A DNA stretch of 64,000 bases from contig CM020513.1 of assembly GCA_009823395.1 (NCBI GenBank), forward strand, positions 14,102,001 to 14,166,000, given 5' to 3'. Below are positions 25,723-37,901 of the stretch, one piece after another. Both the position numbers and the translations under genes were made by a program. Origin of the DNA: Thamnaconus septentrionalis (lineage: Eukaryota; Chordata; Actinopteri; Tetraodontiformes; Monacanthidae). Below the pieces are notes generated by a model that worked only from the letters and a program-made list of their open reading frames with translations, made no database searches and was not told where the DNA came from. Position 1 is the first letter of the stretch, and each line of letters begins with the position of its first letter.

Positions 25723-28700
25723 ATCTCCTCACCTCGGTGACGGAGTCGGAAAGTCAAGCCGACACCCTGATCAGTCGTGTTTGAACACCGTCCACTGTGG
25801 ATAAACACAACACGCCCCCGTCATGTCGCACTGAGATTGATGGAACGTTTGTTTCTGGGTCAATACCAAACTGCTGAAGTGATCAGGGAGCTGGAGCCAC
25901 CGACCCAAACAATACATACTGTCAAATCTGGGAGCGCAGGAATGCATTGTCTGACAACCTGCGCTGTTGTGTGGGGACTTTCCATCTCCAGCTGCCGGCT
26001 CCTTGGGAAACTATCACGCAGAGAGTGAAGGCGTTTTTCTGAAGGACGAGCATATTTTCTGTGACTCATCTCTAAATGTCCGACAACATAACGAAAAATG
26101 TTATTTATGACTCTGAGATGTAGGAGAGGTGAGGCTTCTATTCTATACTGTCAAGACAGAAATCCATTGAAAATCAGCTGTAATTACCCCTAGTTTCTTG
26201 CTGTGTAAACAGGAATTCAGCTTACCAGAAAATTCATCTCATACATTCTGTTCATTGGGTCTTTTATTATTTTAAATTTCCTATTATTTTTATCTTAGAT
26301 GTTTTTTCCACTACATTAACACGTTGACATTGCAATTGAAGTGCTAATCATGCACACTCAAAAATGAATAAAACAACGACAATGTATTGCTACTGTGCTG
26401 TCAGTCAAGACGAGACAGTCCAACCAAACTGGAAACTGCGATGTCTCTATATTTTTTTTTACACAGAATATTTGTGGCCTGCTCACCAGGAGCTGCATTC
26501 GTGTTTGCTCGCACAGTTACTGAGCCAGTCAGTGACAGTTGGTTTACTTGTTGGTGGAACTTGGGAAAACACTGGCGACGGCTGACAGGAAAACCGCTCC
26601 TTGCTGGGAGGCCACAGTGGACGCTGTTGTTCGAAATATGGTTTTAATGTTGCTCTTCTGAGACAAGTGGGTGTGCTGAGTCCCTCACATGACTTCATAC
26701 AATAGTGGAAACGCACTGTATGACTTTCTTCTGCCATCCATCCACTGTGTTGGCAGCGAGTTACAAGTCTTTTCCACCAATGAAACTCCAGAATTGTTGC
26801 GAGCGGGGAAAAAATGTAACATTTTGGGTGGACTGTCCCTTTATACCAACACCACTCGCGTATCTTTATGGCTCTGCATTAACTCGCAAATATTTCTTCA
26901 GCAAATAACTGATGAGTAGTAACCAAACAAGGTTGGAAGTGGTGGAGATTCCAGCGTGGCCCACTCCCAGTGTTTGCCAGGTGCAAGAGCTGAACTCCAA
27001 AAGGTCAAAAGGCTTTTAGTTATCGCGCACGTCTTTGTCTGCTCACATCCACTGTGGTCTCCTGCGAGCGAAGACAGGGTGGATGATGGATTTAAAATCA
27101 TTCAGACTGGTGTTTGCACAGGGTGGCAGAGTGAGATCACGGCTGATTAGTCCCCGGGTTTGGGGCGGCGCCAGGGGAATTCCTCCCTCTGTTTTTTTTT
27201 TTTTTTTTTAAATCAAAGTCATCTCTTCTTCTTCTCTGAGTTGCAATTTTGTCTGTGCTGGAATGTCCCTTCCTCTCTTGATGTGATCTCATTCGTCTTC
27301 CTCTCTTTCACTTGCTTCCCTCTTGTATAAAATCTTTGTTAAACTAATTTCCCTTCGCTGTGATAATGCGTCCGGACCCGGGGTCATCGTTACACGTTAT
27401 TACAGCCATTTGTTCAGCCGTCAGCCCAAAGTCTTCATTACTTTAGTCCTGCTGCTTTTTTTTTTTTCAGCACTGACAATAATCTGATGCAACCTACTGT
27501 AAGTCATGGGGCTTGACTGCCAAATAGCACGATGGCACTGGAAAGAAATCACGTTGCTTCTCTGACACGCCCTCAGAATTTTAGCCTTTCACTTTCTCTC
27601 TGTCTCTCTTTCAACACAAACAGGGTTTTTACTTATTCACTGGATGGATCACATATCCATCTGTGTGAATGTCACAGTGCCCACGTCGATGAGAACCAGG
27701 CCATAGAAACAACATGTCAAAGAGATTAAGCGCCTTCGTAAAACAAAGTGGTTGGACCGAAGTTCTCTCTCTTCCACTCAACATGAGGTGATTAGATCTC
27801 TTCACTTCACCGAGCCAGGCGTTAACTGCGTGTGGCTTCAAACTGGTGGCCTCTCGCTTTCATCCCAACTTAGAAAGGCCTTCACAGACTAGATGTATTT
27901 TGGGGGGGAGGGTCATGAAGGCACAATAATTCAAAACTAAAAGTTTTTCAAACTATTCTGATTGGAGATTCTCACTGTGAGGGCCAAAGATTTCAGACGA
28001 GAAATCACAGCAATTGAGTTTTCCAGTAAGGTTAAACGGGCTGATACTCGAAGATAAGACATAACTCAGTCTGGGATACTTTATTGTACCTCACTTTGAA
28101 ATCATATGTGACAAAAGAGCTGATAGTGTATTAACAGATCTAACTTTTCTGGACTGTCTGAAACTTCAACAAGAGTGCAAACTGAAACAGATTGATATGA
28201 AATATGTCGAGGTGTCAAATTTCTGTCTAACGTCTCACTTTAATCTGGGGGAAGGAAGTTGTTATTGCAATTTGTTCCTCGTCATCTCCTCACACGCCCA
28301 CTCAGGCAGGTGCTGGTAATAAAGTCGCCCCTCAGGAGCCCAGTTACTGACTGCGTTCAGGCTCCATCTGCTCTGTGTCCAATCACCCGCAGTGAAACCA
28401 CATCTGCACCGCTTGTTTTCCTTCACTGTATGAAACCCACACAAGCTATTGTCTGATTTCACATGAGCTGTTCAATGGTGGGAAGTGCTGTATGTCTATG
28501 GGAAACTGTACGGATTGACGTCTTTAAAAATAATGCCTCTAACAAATGTGTCGTACATATTTTTGGGGCTCCAAAAAAGTCTGAAGTTTGTTTTTATAAT
28601 TGAAAAAAAAAAAAGTATGCTAATGTTGATGACGGTAAGATAAATCAAATATTTAAGTCATGACTTATTTTAGTGTCATGAAAATTTATACCCAACACAC

Positions 28701-29569
28701 CATAATGACAACATGAAAAAAGTTTTTTTGTGATTTCCACAAATTTATATAAAAAAAGAAAGAAATTACATTATATTACATCATGGCACCAAGGAAAATA
28801 ATTACATTTTTTTAGTTGCAGTTTTTTTTTAATAAGGTTTCTCAATGGCACTGATTTTTTTTTAAAGGCAAAACTCAAATATCAAAACTTGTGCTGTTTA
28901 AAAACAACAATGTGGACTCAATGAAAAAAATGTACACAAACAATGACACACAGGAGTTTGCGCACAAGACTTGTTTAAAACACGGGTTGTGACTCTGTTA
29001 CGCTTGAGTGATATTGACACCAACCATTGTGTGTTTTTTTGCGGTCTCAGGTCACAGAGTGCACGTGGATCTCCCCGGTCGCCTGCCCGTCCGCCCCCTC
29101 ACTGCCTTGTAGACATTCCAGACAACGTCTCCTCGCTCATGTCTTGGGCTTCTCTGTGGACAGCTGGGCCTTCAGCAACATGATCCCCTGCTCCGCGCTG
29201 CTGCCCCCATCCACATCCTGCGTCTCTGTGTGTATATATACTGCGTGTGTGTGTGAGTGGTTGTGAACATCAATACAACACACATGTTTTCAACATGAGA
29301 GGCGCCACATTTGTCGAATTCTCATTGAAAAACCTGGCAGACAAAAGCGCCATTTCGGCTTCAAGACAGATGAAAATTAACGTGTGTGTGTGACTAAAAA
29401 CCAACATAAACCAAAAACTACAAAAACTTGTGTGACAAAATCTTAGTTGCATTGCGACTGCCAAAAGAGATCAAAATCAAAACATGTCAAGATATTGGGG
29501 AAAAAACACTGTCTTTTTTGGGGAGGTGTCAAAATATGTAAAGTTCCACATGAGTCCCAAACACACAAG

Positions 29570-30540
29570 AAGCCACCAGGTGCTGGAATCGAACCTGGTT
29601 CTCCCACATGACAGTCAGCAGTCTAACCCAGTGAGCTATCCTTCCCTCTTCTCAGAAGACTGCAGAGGTATTTACGTACCTCAAGCGAACATACACGGAA
29701 ATAAAATCTTGGCTAAACTTCAGTTGTCTCGAACAGGGATTGAAGCAGGTCTTCCACGCCACAGACAGCAGTCTTCAATCTCTAAAGGGTTTAGAAGTTT
29801 ACAAGTACATCTGAAAGAAACAGACTGGAAAATCTTTTCGGAAAAAAGATTGGTTGCCTGGAGTAGGAATCGAACCCAGGTCTCCCGCATGGCAGTCTGT
29901 GGTCTAACTCACTGAGCTACACTTCCCTCTTGCCAGAAGACTGCAGAGGTAAATTACTGCCTCAAAGATACATACTACATAGAAAGAAAAGCTTTAGTAA
30001 ACTTCAGTTGCCTCAAACAGGGATTGAACCCAGGTCTCCTGCACCACAGGGACCAGTCTAACCCAATGTGCTATTCTGTCAGCTTCAAGCTAAAGGGTTT
30101 AGAAGTTTACAAGTACATCTGAAAGAAACACACTGGAAAAAGTTCGGAAAAGTTCTGTTGCCAGGAGCAGGAATTGAACCTGGGTCTCCCACATATCAGC
30201 CAGTGGTTTAACCCACTGAGCTATTCTCCTTTCTTGGTATTGGACTGCAGAGGTATATCAGTCCCTCAATCATGCATCAATGGGGAAAAAAAAAAACTCA
30301 ACCAGGTGCTGCCACCAGGAATTGAACCCAGGCCTCCTGCACCGCAAGCAGAAGCTTCACCCAACAAGCTATGATGCCTGCGGGAAAGTAGAGGGTGTAG
30401 AAGCACACAAGTATCTCTAAATGGAAACACAGATTTTTTTTTAAAGTTAGGTTCTGTTGCCTGGAGCAAGAATTGAATGCGGGTCACCAACAACACAATC
30501 AATGGTTTAGCCCACTGAGCTGTACACTCCTCTAGCTTGA
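29570..30540 (-). repeat. Tandem array of about seven degenerate tRNA-like units
   Basis: Read on the minus strand, most units carry an A-box-like TAGCTCAGTGRG and a B-box-like GGTTCRATTCC. B-box positions are near 29588, 29738, 29868, 30022, 30170, 30319 and 30470, a spacing of about 150 bp. Linkers between units are also related (ACTGCAGAGGTA, TTTAGAAGTTTACAAGTACATCT), partly at 300-bp periodicity, so the higher-order repeat looks like a dimer. Several units have lost pairing in acceptor and anticodon stems. I read this as a SINE-like or tRNA-derived satellite rather than functional tRNA genes. Confidence 0.7.
29860..29926 (-). pseudogene. Best-preserved tRNA-like unit of the array
   Basis: On the minus strand it begins GGAAGTGTAGCTCAGTGAG and contains GGTTCGATTCC, close to the consensus internal Pol III boxes. 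The anticodon region CTGCCATGCGGG resembles that of glycine (GCC) tRNA, but the D arm resembles other families. At 67 nt with several stem mismatches it is probably not a working tRNA. Confidence 0.45.
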
Positions 30541-30734
30541 GGACTGCAGAGGGATACAAGTACCTCAGTCATGTGTAGAATAGGTGCAAAATCTTTGGCA
30601 CATTCCAGTTGCCACTAAGAAGAATCACAATAGAAATCCCAGGTATATGGTCGTGTCTTCTAAATTTCTTTGTCAATCTCCAAAACCGCCTAGCAAGAGG
30701 TGAAACACTGAAGCCGTCACACTTCTTCACTCAT

Positions 30735-30815
30735 CAGCGCTGAAGACGGCCTGGTGGTGAAGAACACTGACTCCCAACTCGGAGACCACAGGATCAAATC
30801 TCAGCGTGGACCAGA
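30735..30815 (+). repeat. Plus-strand tRNA-like repeat, copy 1
   Basis: CCTGGTGGTGAAGAACACTG followed by CACAGGATCAAATCTCAGCG resembles a tRNA-derived SINE head with a weak B box. A related copy lies at 31160-31225. Confidence 0.4.
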
Positions 30816-30888
30816 GGTACAAAATGTGTGCGTGCGTTTGTTCGTGTGTGAATGTCTAAACCAAAAACTAAAAACTAAAAACTCAAAA

Positions 30889-30936
30889 CCCAAACCAAAC
30901 CAAACCAAACCAAACCAAACCAAACCAAACCAAAAA
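30889..30936 (+). repeat. (CAAAC)n pentanucleotide repeat
   Basis: About nine tandem CAAAC/CCAAA units preceded by imperfect ACTAAAA units. Confidence 0.9.
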
Positions 30937-31159
30937 CTTGCGTTGCGTTCGTCGAATTTCCGAGCATTTCCAATTTCCTTCAAGTGGGAGCAGCAGGATC
31001 ATCAGCAAACAGGTAAGAGGAGCTAGCAGCAGCTAGCTCCCCCTTCCTTCTTGTCAAATTTTATTTAAATGAATTAAAAAAAAATCAGCAGCGACAAAAA
31101 AAAAAATGTGTTGTGAATGTTGGACTGGAAATTCTTGAAATTCTTGAAAACACTTCACC

Positions 31160-31225
31160 ACTGGTCTGGTCACTGGTGGTGAACAACTAGATCACAGGAT
31201 CAAATCTCAGCGTGCACCAGAGCTA
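31160..31225 (+). repeat. Plus-strand tRNA-like repeat, copy 2
   Basis: Shares ACTGGTGGTGAA and CACAGGATCAAATCTCAGCG with the copy at 30735-30815. It is shorter, having lost the segment between the two boxes. Confidence 0.4.
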
Positions 31226-31257
31226 CAACACCTGTGTGTGTCTGTCATCCCTGTGAG

Positions 31258-33060
31258 GTTTAGCCAAATCGGACTCAGAACCCCATTTTCAAAAAAATTG
31301 TATACTATGACTTTTTTCGGGCAAATTTCTGACATGCTGAGATTTTGCCCCCTTTCACCTCAATTCACGATAGGCTAACCTGAGTCAAGACCCCATGTTC
31401 AAAAAAACAAACCAGAACAAATGAAGTGAATAGTATGACTTTTTTTTTTGGACAATTTCAGATATAGATAGAGAGAACAGTGGCAACAGTACTTTGGCAT
31501 TGACAGCACAAGTATGACAGATAATTAACATATATTTTGCTTTGTCAATAATAAAATTAAGGAAGATTTGAAGTGTTGACGGTACATGAGTTGACTAATG
31601 ACTCATCGGTCTCTTGTTATCGGACTCTTCTCTCCACTATAGGAGGTTGTATAAATCCTCCCCCCCATTATTAGTTCTAGGAGGAGCGAGACAATCAAAG
31701 GCGAAGGGTGGAGCCGCAGAAGATATGAAGTTGCCTCTTTTCTCTCAGTGTGACTCAGCAGATAAAAATGGACAACTGATCCCAAACAAAGGCGGTTGTC
31801 AGGGCCACAGACAATTAGGAGAATATCCCCTTTGTGCACAACGTGTTTTTATCGGCCAGGCAGAATGTGGGAATCCGATGACCTTCACTTGGGAATGATG
31901 GGAAAAAGAGCTGAGAAACCACAAGAAGCAGAACTCTGGCTTAAATTCCACACTTGCTCCTGGAATCGCGACTCATAAGAAGTTTAGGTTGCCATCGAAA
32001 CCTTCACCTTACGGCAACCACGCTGCTGCCTGCCTCTGCTTAGGTATGCGCTCAGGTATGCTTTCACCTGAGCCATGCGTCACACACTCCTTTCCTGTAA
32101 AACAAGCCTGTGAATGGCATTTCTCGGAGACAGTACCATTCATGAGGTGGGCGGAAACAGTAAACGCACGTCTTGGAGCTTGCTTAGAAATCACGTTATC
32201 GCCGCGGCCTTGTTCCACATCCTCCGAGACAGCGTGTTTGGGTTACGCCATGCACGGATGTTGTGTCCTTCCAGCCTGCTTGTATCAGAGTGGGACTCTG
32301 CTGGGACAACCGGGGGAGGAAATGACACAAGAAACGTGTGATATGCTCGGAAGGTGAAACACAAGATATTCCATTTCCTGGGTGGATACTTGAGTGTCCT
32401 GGAAATGTGTTGCGCTCGTCTTCAAAGATGTAAAGAAAGAACTGAGATCCAGAGACGCCTGAGGTGGTCCAGAGTTGTGCGACTGAAACCCTCGACGCAA
32501 GATGATCTCACATGACAAGAAATCACAAACTCTCGCCACTTTAACAAAAATGGAGGGGAGAAGGCCGTGTGTGTGAATAGAAATAAAGCAACAACTCTCT
32601 AGATCTCCGTATCAGAATATCAACCACATATCTGCCACAGTGTTTCTTCATCCACTGCAAAAAACCTTTAATCAACTTGCTGAAACACATACTGAACCAA
32701 AACAAGGCTGTCAGCAATGCCTTTTGTGACATCACTAAGTGCTGATTACTAGAACTGTTTGTTCTGCCTGTTGTTTTTTACTCTCTGCCAAATAAGTGCT
32801 AAATACATGCAGAACACGCATTTTGCTAGACAAGTCATTTTCCAAGTTTAAAATGACTTAAAAGTGAATAGTAATAAATTCATGAAAAAAATACAAAAAC
32901 TTTTGTGTATACTATGACTTTTTTTTGTGACAATTTCAGATTTTTCATTACTTTTCCTTCATTCCATGATAGTCTTAGAACAATCATCTCTATGACTTCG
33001 GAGCGAATTGTTGGCGGGACCCTATTTTCCTAAAAAAATAGAAAAAATAAAAAAGTGTAA
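31258..33060. repeat. Dispersed repeat with an ACTATGACTTTTTT motif
   Basis: A unit of about 130 bp appears at about 31258-31460 (one and a half copies) and again at about 32880-33060. Shared parts are a CCCC/CCCT-ATTTTC-poly(A) block, (T)A(C/G)TATGACTTTTTT and CAATTTCAGAT. Between the copies, 31460-32880 holds no supported gene. Confidence 0.5.
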
Positions 33061-33064
33061 AGTA

Positions 33065-33165
33065 GAAGGGTTTTTAATTTGGGGCAACTGGACTTGTTCT
33101 TGTGAACCTAAGAAGCCTTTCAGATGAGAGGCGAAACATCCAGTTGCCTGGAGTGAGAACCTTCA
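33065..33165. repeat. Short interspersed repeat with inverted ends
   Basis: GGGCAACTGGACTTGTTCTT at the left and AACATCCAGTTGCCTGG at the right are near reverse complements. They flank CAGATGAGAGGCGAAACATC, a wording common in fish genomic repeats. Confidence 0.5.
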
Positions 33166-33169
33166 CAGA

Positions 33170-33984
33170 CATACAGTAGATGTGAAGTAGAACTTTTCTT
33201 GGGGATCACGTCACAAAACTTTGGGAAAGTGAACGTGGCATTTTACTCGAACTTTCAAGTCATTTTCCGTTTCTCCGCAGCACTTTGCATTTGAGGCTTA
33301 AAATGACTTGAAAGTAAAATAGTAAGTCTTGATTTTTGTTTAAGAGTAAATCAGTCATTAACAAAAGGAAAAGTTCACCTCAGCATGGAAGTTTTTTTCC
33401 ATTCCTGTTGTAGAAACCTGTGGGCCTTTCGTGCCCAGACGAACCACTGCGAACCAGACTCAGACACTAGCGGCAAGATTTTTATCTCTAAATAAATATA
33501 CTTTCCCAATAGTAATTCTGTTGACGAAAAGAGGAATTTGCGTGGGAAGTTTCTTTGGATGATGAGACTGCAGTGAGACGTGTTCCTTGGCCTGGCGTCG
33601 CCCCGAGCCTCGGGTTCCCGCTCACACTCTTTACACCCCGAACTTCACTTCTGTTTGTTTGTGTTTATCTTTTCTCTGAGACGGTCGCAGCGCATCAGCT
33701 GTTACGCAGCCGTCGCTCAGCCCACAGCGATGGCGCGTACACGGACCAGTGACGTCTGAGAGAGCGGCTGCGCTGCGTCACAGGATGTTTACGCGCCTCG
33801 AGGAGGAAGAAGCGTTGTGTCTCCCGCTGGTTGTGTTTGTGTGCGTCTGGTTAAAGAGGATGCCTTAAATTTTGTGGCCGTGCGAGGCTAATCTCGCTCG
33901 TTAGTGGGCCCTAACAACTCCTCTTGTGCATCTGAAGGGCAGGTCTAAAACAAGGAGCGGCACCTCACCTCAAATAATATCTAA
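33170..33984. other. Intergenic, no gene supported
   Basis: Contains a repeated TCAAGTCATTTTCC...AAAATGACTTGAAAGT block also seen near 32835-32875, and a moderately CpG-rich patch at 33560-33900 with no supported frame. Confidence 0.4.
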
Positions 33985-34745
33985 AAGCTGAGGCCGCGTA
34001 AGTACTCACCTTCTGTACTGAAGTAAAAGTATGGGTATGTGTGTAAAAGTAATACTCATATAGTAGTGAAAGTACTGATTCAACTCCTTTACTCAAGTAG
34101 AAGGAAGAAAGTATATGTTTCTTCAAAATGAACTTCAGTAAAAAAGTAAAAATGTTTTTTAAGTAATGAAACAATACATTTGCTGATAATTTTGCAAAAA
34201 ATGGAAAGTTAAAGAATAATCTAGACTGAACAGGCAAGAGGTCAGAGGTCAAAGGTCCTGCAGGAACAGCAGGATCATTTTTAACTACCACATACCACAG
34301 TTTGTTTTTGCAGCACAACCAAGCTGTAATCAGTAATACTTAAGTGAGCCATTATTATGTATACATGTTTACACTTTTAATAACAATAACCAATATTGTT
34401 TTCTGTATTTTTATTTTTCTCTGTACTGAAAACATACTGAACAGTCACTGAAAGCCGAGGTATTTCAAAATAAACTCCCTCTAAAATATGATCCATTTTT
34501 ATATTTAATTAAAAAGCATAGTTCAAGTTATCTCCACTTCAGGCAATAACATTTATAATGAATAATAAGCGAATTTCTTTGATTTTGTATTGTTTTGATA
34601 AAAAAGTAACAAGCATCTTTTTGTCCAGTGTAATAAGTAGAAAGTACAGATATTTGAGTACAAATGTATTGGGAGTAAAAGTAAAAAGTTGTGAGGAAAA
34701 GTACAGTAACAGAGTATTTGTACTTTGTTACTCCCCACCTCTGCC
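33985..34745 (-). mobile_element. hAT-like non-autonomous element (AAGTACT-rich family)
   Basis: The sequence is dense in AAGTA/TACTT words. It ends GTACTTTGTTACTCCCCACCTCTG, the reverse of the start of the element at 48458. The left boundary is unclear; no transposase frame is visible. Confidence 0.6.
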
Positions 34746-35384
34746 TACAAGACAAGGAGGAAACTGGATCTCCTCCCCTGTGTGGCCCAGGGCCCCGCTG
34801 CCCCTGAAGGTGTGTGTTTATGCGCGAGATTAAAGCGGTGCCAAATTGTGACGGACTATTTTTAGAAAGGAGGGGCCCCATCCGCCGCGGTGATACTCCT
34901 CAGATCAGTCTCAGCCCTTTGATGCGCTCATTGTAGCACGATCTGACTTCAAAGCTGCTGGCAGGACCGGGAGGGGACGGCCGAGCGGATGGAGGCATTA
35001 TGCACTTCATTACGGCTGAACCTGAGAGTCGGCCCTCCGTGACCTCTGACCTCCCAGACACTTGTGCTCCTGACACGCTTCCACTTCATAAAGGTCCACT
35101 GGCCAGCGGAGCTATTTAGGTCCTCGTATGTGAAAAGGTGCCCTCGGATTATTATTGTTACCCCTTCATCCTCTGGCGGAGCAGTAAACTCAGTCGTGAT
35201 ACTCTGCTCGGAGATATTTCTGCCTTTGAACTTACTTATTAATGTCACAATTTCAAGACAGGCTGGACTGTCACACTGTTGGGGTGTTTCTCAGACGCCA
35301 CCGCAGCATTGACACAGTGCATTCAACGGTTACGTTGGAACACGTGTGAACAGTGGACATTCACTGCGGGATTTTGTAATTGAA

Positions 35385-35545
35385 AGCCCTTTGTTGAAAT
35401 GACTCTTAAAACACTGGAAAAAATGGATGAAAGATAGCAATTTTATGACTTATTTATCGTTAATATAATTTTCACGGGCCGGATTAAAAAGCTTAACAGG
35501 CCGCATATGGCCCCCGGGCCGTAGTTTGCCTGCTGCCTGCTCTAG
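35385..35545. mobile_element. Truncated copy of the GGGCAAACT hAT-like element
   Basis: The segment ACGGGCCGGATTAAAAAGCT, then CCGTAGTTTGCC, matches one half of the elements at 40544-40889 and 47910-48263. Confidence 0.65.
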
Positions 35546-36234
35546 GACGTGTACGTGGTGTAGGAGAGCGTGATGGGTAAAACTGCAACATTAGGCGAAC
35601 GATCCCTTTACCCACCCTGCCATAAAAAGGCTTTATTTCACACAACTGGTCTTGTTTTTTTTTCTTTTCTGAGTTTGTTTCTATCACTTCAGAATTTCCC
35701 GGGAACACTTGTCTCCTCGCGATGACTCTAATTTGAAGAGCTCTAAAAATAAAGCTTGTTTACGCAGCACGAGCTGAGAATTTTAATGACTGAGTGATGA
35801 TTCTCTCTGTCCGGTCATCGAACCCAGGATTTTGGTCTGAACCCACAACAGAATGAAGACAACTGAGGTGAGGAACAGAAGAAGAAAAAAACGCCCTCAC
35901 ACTATCACCCATAAAGTTGAATGTACTCAACACCCATTTACAACAACTAGGCAGCTATAAAGTGAATTGCAATGATTCTCATGGCGAGAGCCTCAAGGGT
36001 TTTATGGTGATGACTAATGCTGATGTGACTGTCACGCCAGGTGAAGGTGTGTACCTGCTGCCCTGACGAGGACCACAGGGTGAAAGCGACCTGCTGCCAG
36101 TTTCCTTCACATTGTGGAGAACAAGAGGCGCCGGACTCGCAGAGTTAGTCACGCGGACGTCCGTTAGTTGGAGAAGCTGCCTAACCGCAGCTTTTGTTGA
36201 TCTAATAGTGACTCTGAAGTCCCTGAATATGATT

Positions 36235-36239
<5 letters not shown>

Positions 36240-36266
<27 letters not shown>
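36240..36266 (+). repeat. (CA)n microsatellite
   Basis: About 13 CA units in intergenic DNA. Confidence 0.95.
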
Positions 36267-36271
<5 letters not shown>

Positions 36272-36420
36272 TCTGTATACCTCATCGTGGAAACACATGA
36301 CCAGGACCTCCAATCTGGGAACCACCCTTTCTGAAGGTTCTACAGCACGACAAAAAAAAACCCAAAAAACCACACTGAACACTGAAAAAAAATCTGAAAC
36401 ATAAAAGTCACTTGAAATTA

Positions 36421-36479
<59 letters not shown>
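36421..36479 (+). repeat. (CA)n microsatellite
   Basis: About 29 uninterrupted CA units. Confidence 0.95.
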
Positions 36480-36480
<1 letters not shown>

Positions 36481-36786
36481 CCCATAAAGGATCGTTTACA
36501 AGCATTTCTGACCTGCCACTCCCAGCCGAGGTGCGTTCAAAGACGCCGACTTGTCAAAGTGCTGAATGAACCTGCTCCGCTTATCAGTTGTGACTCAGGC
36601 CGGAAACTGTCCGTGTGACACTCAAAAGTCACATTCCACCTGACAGCATGGCGGAGGAGGAGGAGGAGGAAGAAGAAGAGGGACTTTCCTACCCTCCACT
36701 CCCTTCTCACCGCAGCATGCGGACGGCCTTTCATTTAGAAAATGCAGCTCGTGGAATGGTGCCGCGTAACCGTACACCGTATCGGA

Positions 36787-36903
<117 letters not shown>

Positions 36904-36940
36904 AGGGAGCAGGTGAGGTTATGTCAAAAATGCAGGAATA

Positions 36941-37484
36941 TTTATTCAAATAAATACACACTCACACACATCGAAATAGAAAATAATTTAAACAAGGCGT
37001 TTGCCAGTAAACCCTTAATCCTGGAAACAAATAAATTAAACATGGTGTTTTTGGGAGATATTCCTCCCAGGAAATCAGACTTGAAATAGATTTTTCCATC
37101 ATCATCATGATTATTTTACACGTGGGTGTTTCAGTCCTTGTGTCTGGAGCTCCTGAAGATCTCCCCATGTGGCTTTGACAGCTCAGTGCCGAGCATTCCT
37201 TCCTTCCTTCCTTCCTTCCTTCCTTCATCTCGGGACCAGGATGACCTCGTCTTCCTCTTTGGTCCGCGTTGTATTTGTGTCTCTATGGTCCAACTTTGAC
37301 GCTACGGGAAGAGATTGCAACAGGGCGTTACTGCGCGTCCCGAGACACATCGTGATTTCTTTTTCTCTCGTTTTTTAACACTCAGATTTGGAATTCGAAC
37401 GGTAATATCAGCGGCGTGTCACGGTGCGCCCCTCACCATATTAGGAGCGGTTCGGAGCCGTAGTCCCCAGCGTGCAGCTCCGCC
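36941..37484 (-). other. phlda2: Probable PHLDA2 3' UTR with poly(A) signal
   Basis: Minus-strand AATAAA lies at 36941-36946. A donor-like AATATG|GTGAGG sits shortly after the stop (37436/37437), so the 3' UTR may be spliced; a possible acceptor (TCTTCAG) is near 37153. A (TTCC)n repeat lies at 37198-37225. UTR limits are inferred. Confidence 0.4.
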
Positions 37485-37901
37485 TCAGGGCGCCCTCGCC
37501 ATGCGCCTCTCCTGCTGCCCCGGCGACGCGCTCTCGTTGTCCTGCCGCGTCTTAAAGTCCTGGATGGCCTTCCGGTTCTGGTAATCGATCAGGGCCATGG
37601 TGATCACCGCGTTCCAGCAGTTCTCCTCGCCGCTGCACCGGAAGTCGATCTCCTTATTGTCCGTGGTGACGATGGTGAAGTAGACGAACTTGCCGGTGCG
37701 CTCCACGCAGTCCACCTTCTTGATGGACTGCAGCTTGAGCTCCTTGCCCCGGCTGCGCTTCTGCGTGTCGGCGTACATGTTGAGGCTGTCCGTGGTCAGC
37801 ACGCACGTCTTCCTCTTCCAGAACTGGAGCAGGTTGTCGCTCCTCTTCTCCAGCTCTCCCTCCTTGAGGACCTGGCTGAGCTCCTCCACGGACATTTTCA
37901 T
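37485..37901 (-). CDS. phlda2: Pleckstrin homology-like domain family A member 2
   Basis: An intronless 138-residue frame. Nearly the whole protein is one PH domain (residues about 10-105): [19 protein letters not shown], then [20 protein letters not shown], then [14 protein letters not shown] and [14 protein letters not shown]. Mammalian PHLDA2 (TSSC3/IPL, about 150 residues) binds phosphoinositides at membranes and restrains growth; in mammals it is imprinted, which is not expected in fish. KVDCVERTG and KEIDFRC favour PHLDA2 over PHLDA3, and linkage with NAP1L4 and OSBPL5 agrees. The longer acidic or proline tail of the mammalian protein is absent. Two nearby starts exist (37901 and 37895); the first matches the MK... 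start of the family. Confidence 0.95.
   Translation of the reverse strand: MKMSVEELSQVLKEGELEKRSDNLLQFWKRKTCVLTTDSLNMYADTQKRSRGKELKLQSIKKVDCVERTGKFVYFTIVTTDNKEIDFRCSGEENCWNAVITMALIDYQNRKAIQDFKTRQDNESASPGQQERRMARAP

Larger units (their letters stand above)
18470..29560. other. Intergenic stretch between OSBPL5 and PHLDA2, no gene supported
   Basis: I read both strands for splice-linked open frames and recognised none. Short frames here lack homology that I know and cross low-complexity tracts. Visible items are an ATC repeat (21967-22017), a GT repeat (23647-23680), a perfect hairpin (25682-25722), a GC-rich patch at 21100-21480, and unique-looking non-coding stretches with TAAT motifs near 25370-25460 and 27360-27460. 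The ending TTTGGGTGGACTGTCCCTTT near 26822-26843 resembles the end of a common fish repeat. Confidence 0.5.

Noticed and set aside
28971..29266. AG followed by a GC-rich stretch that looks exon-like, with three overlapping frames
   Set aside because: No frame resembles a known protein, no matching donor was found, and it ends in a GT repeat.
29578..30535. Functional tRNA gene cluster
   Set aside because: Acceptor, D and anticodon stems are poorly paired and most units are shorter than a tRNA; treated as tRNA-derived repeats.
31989..32357. 122-residue plus-strand frame with many Cys
   Set aside because: No recognisable domain, signal peptide or splice partner; an overlapping frame on the other strand is similarly long.
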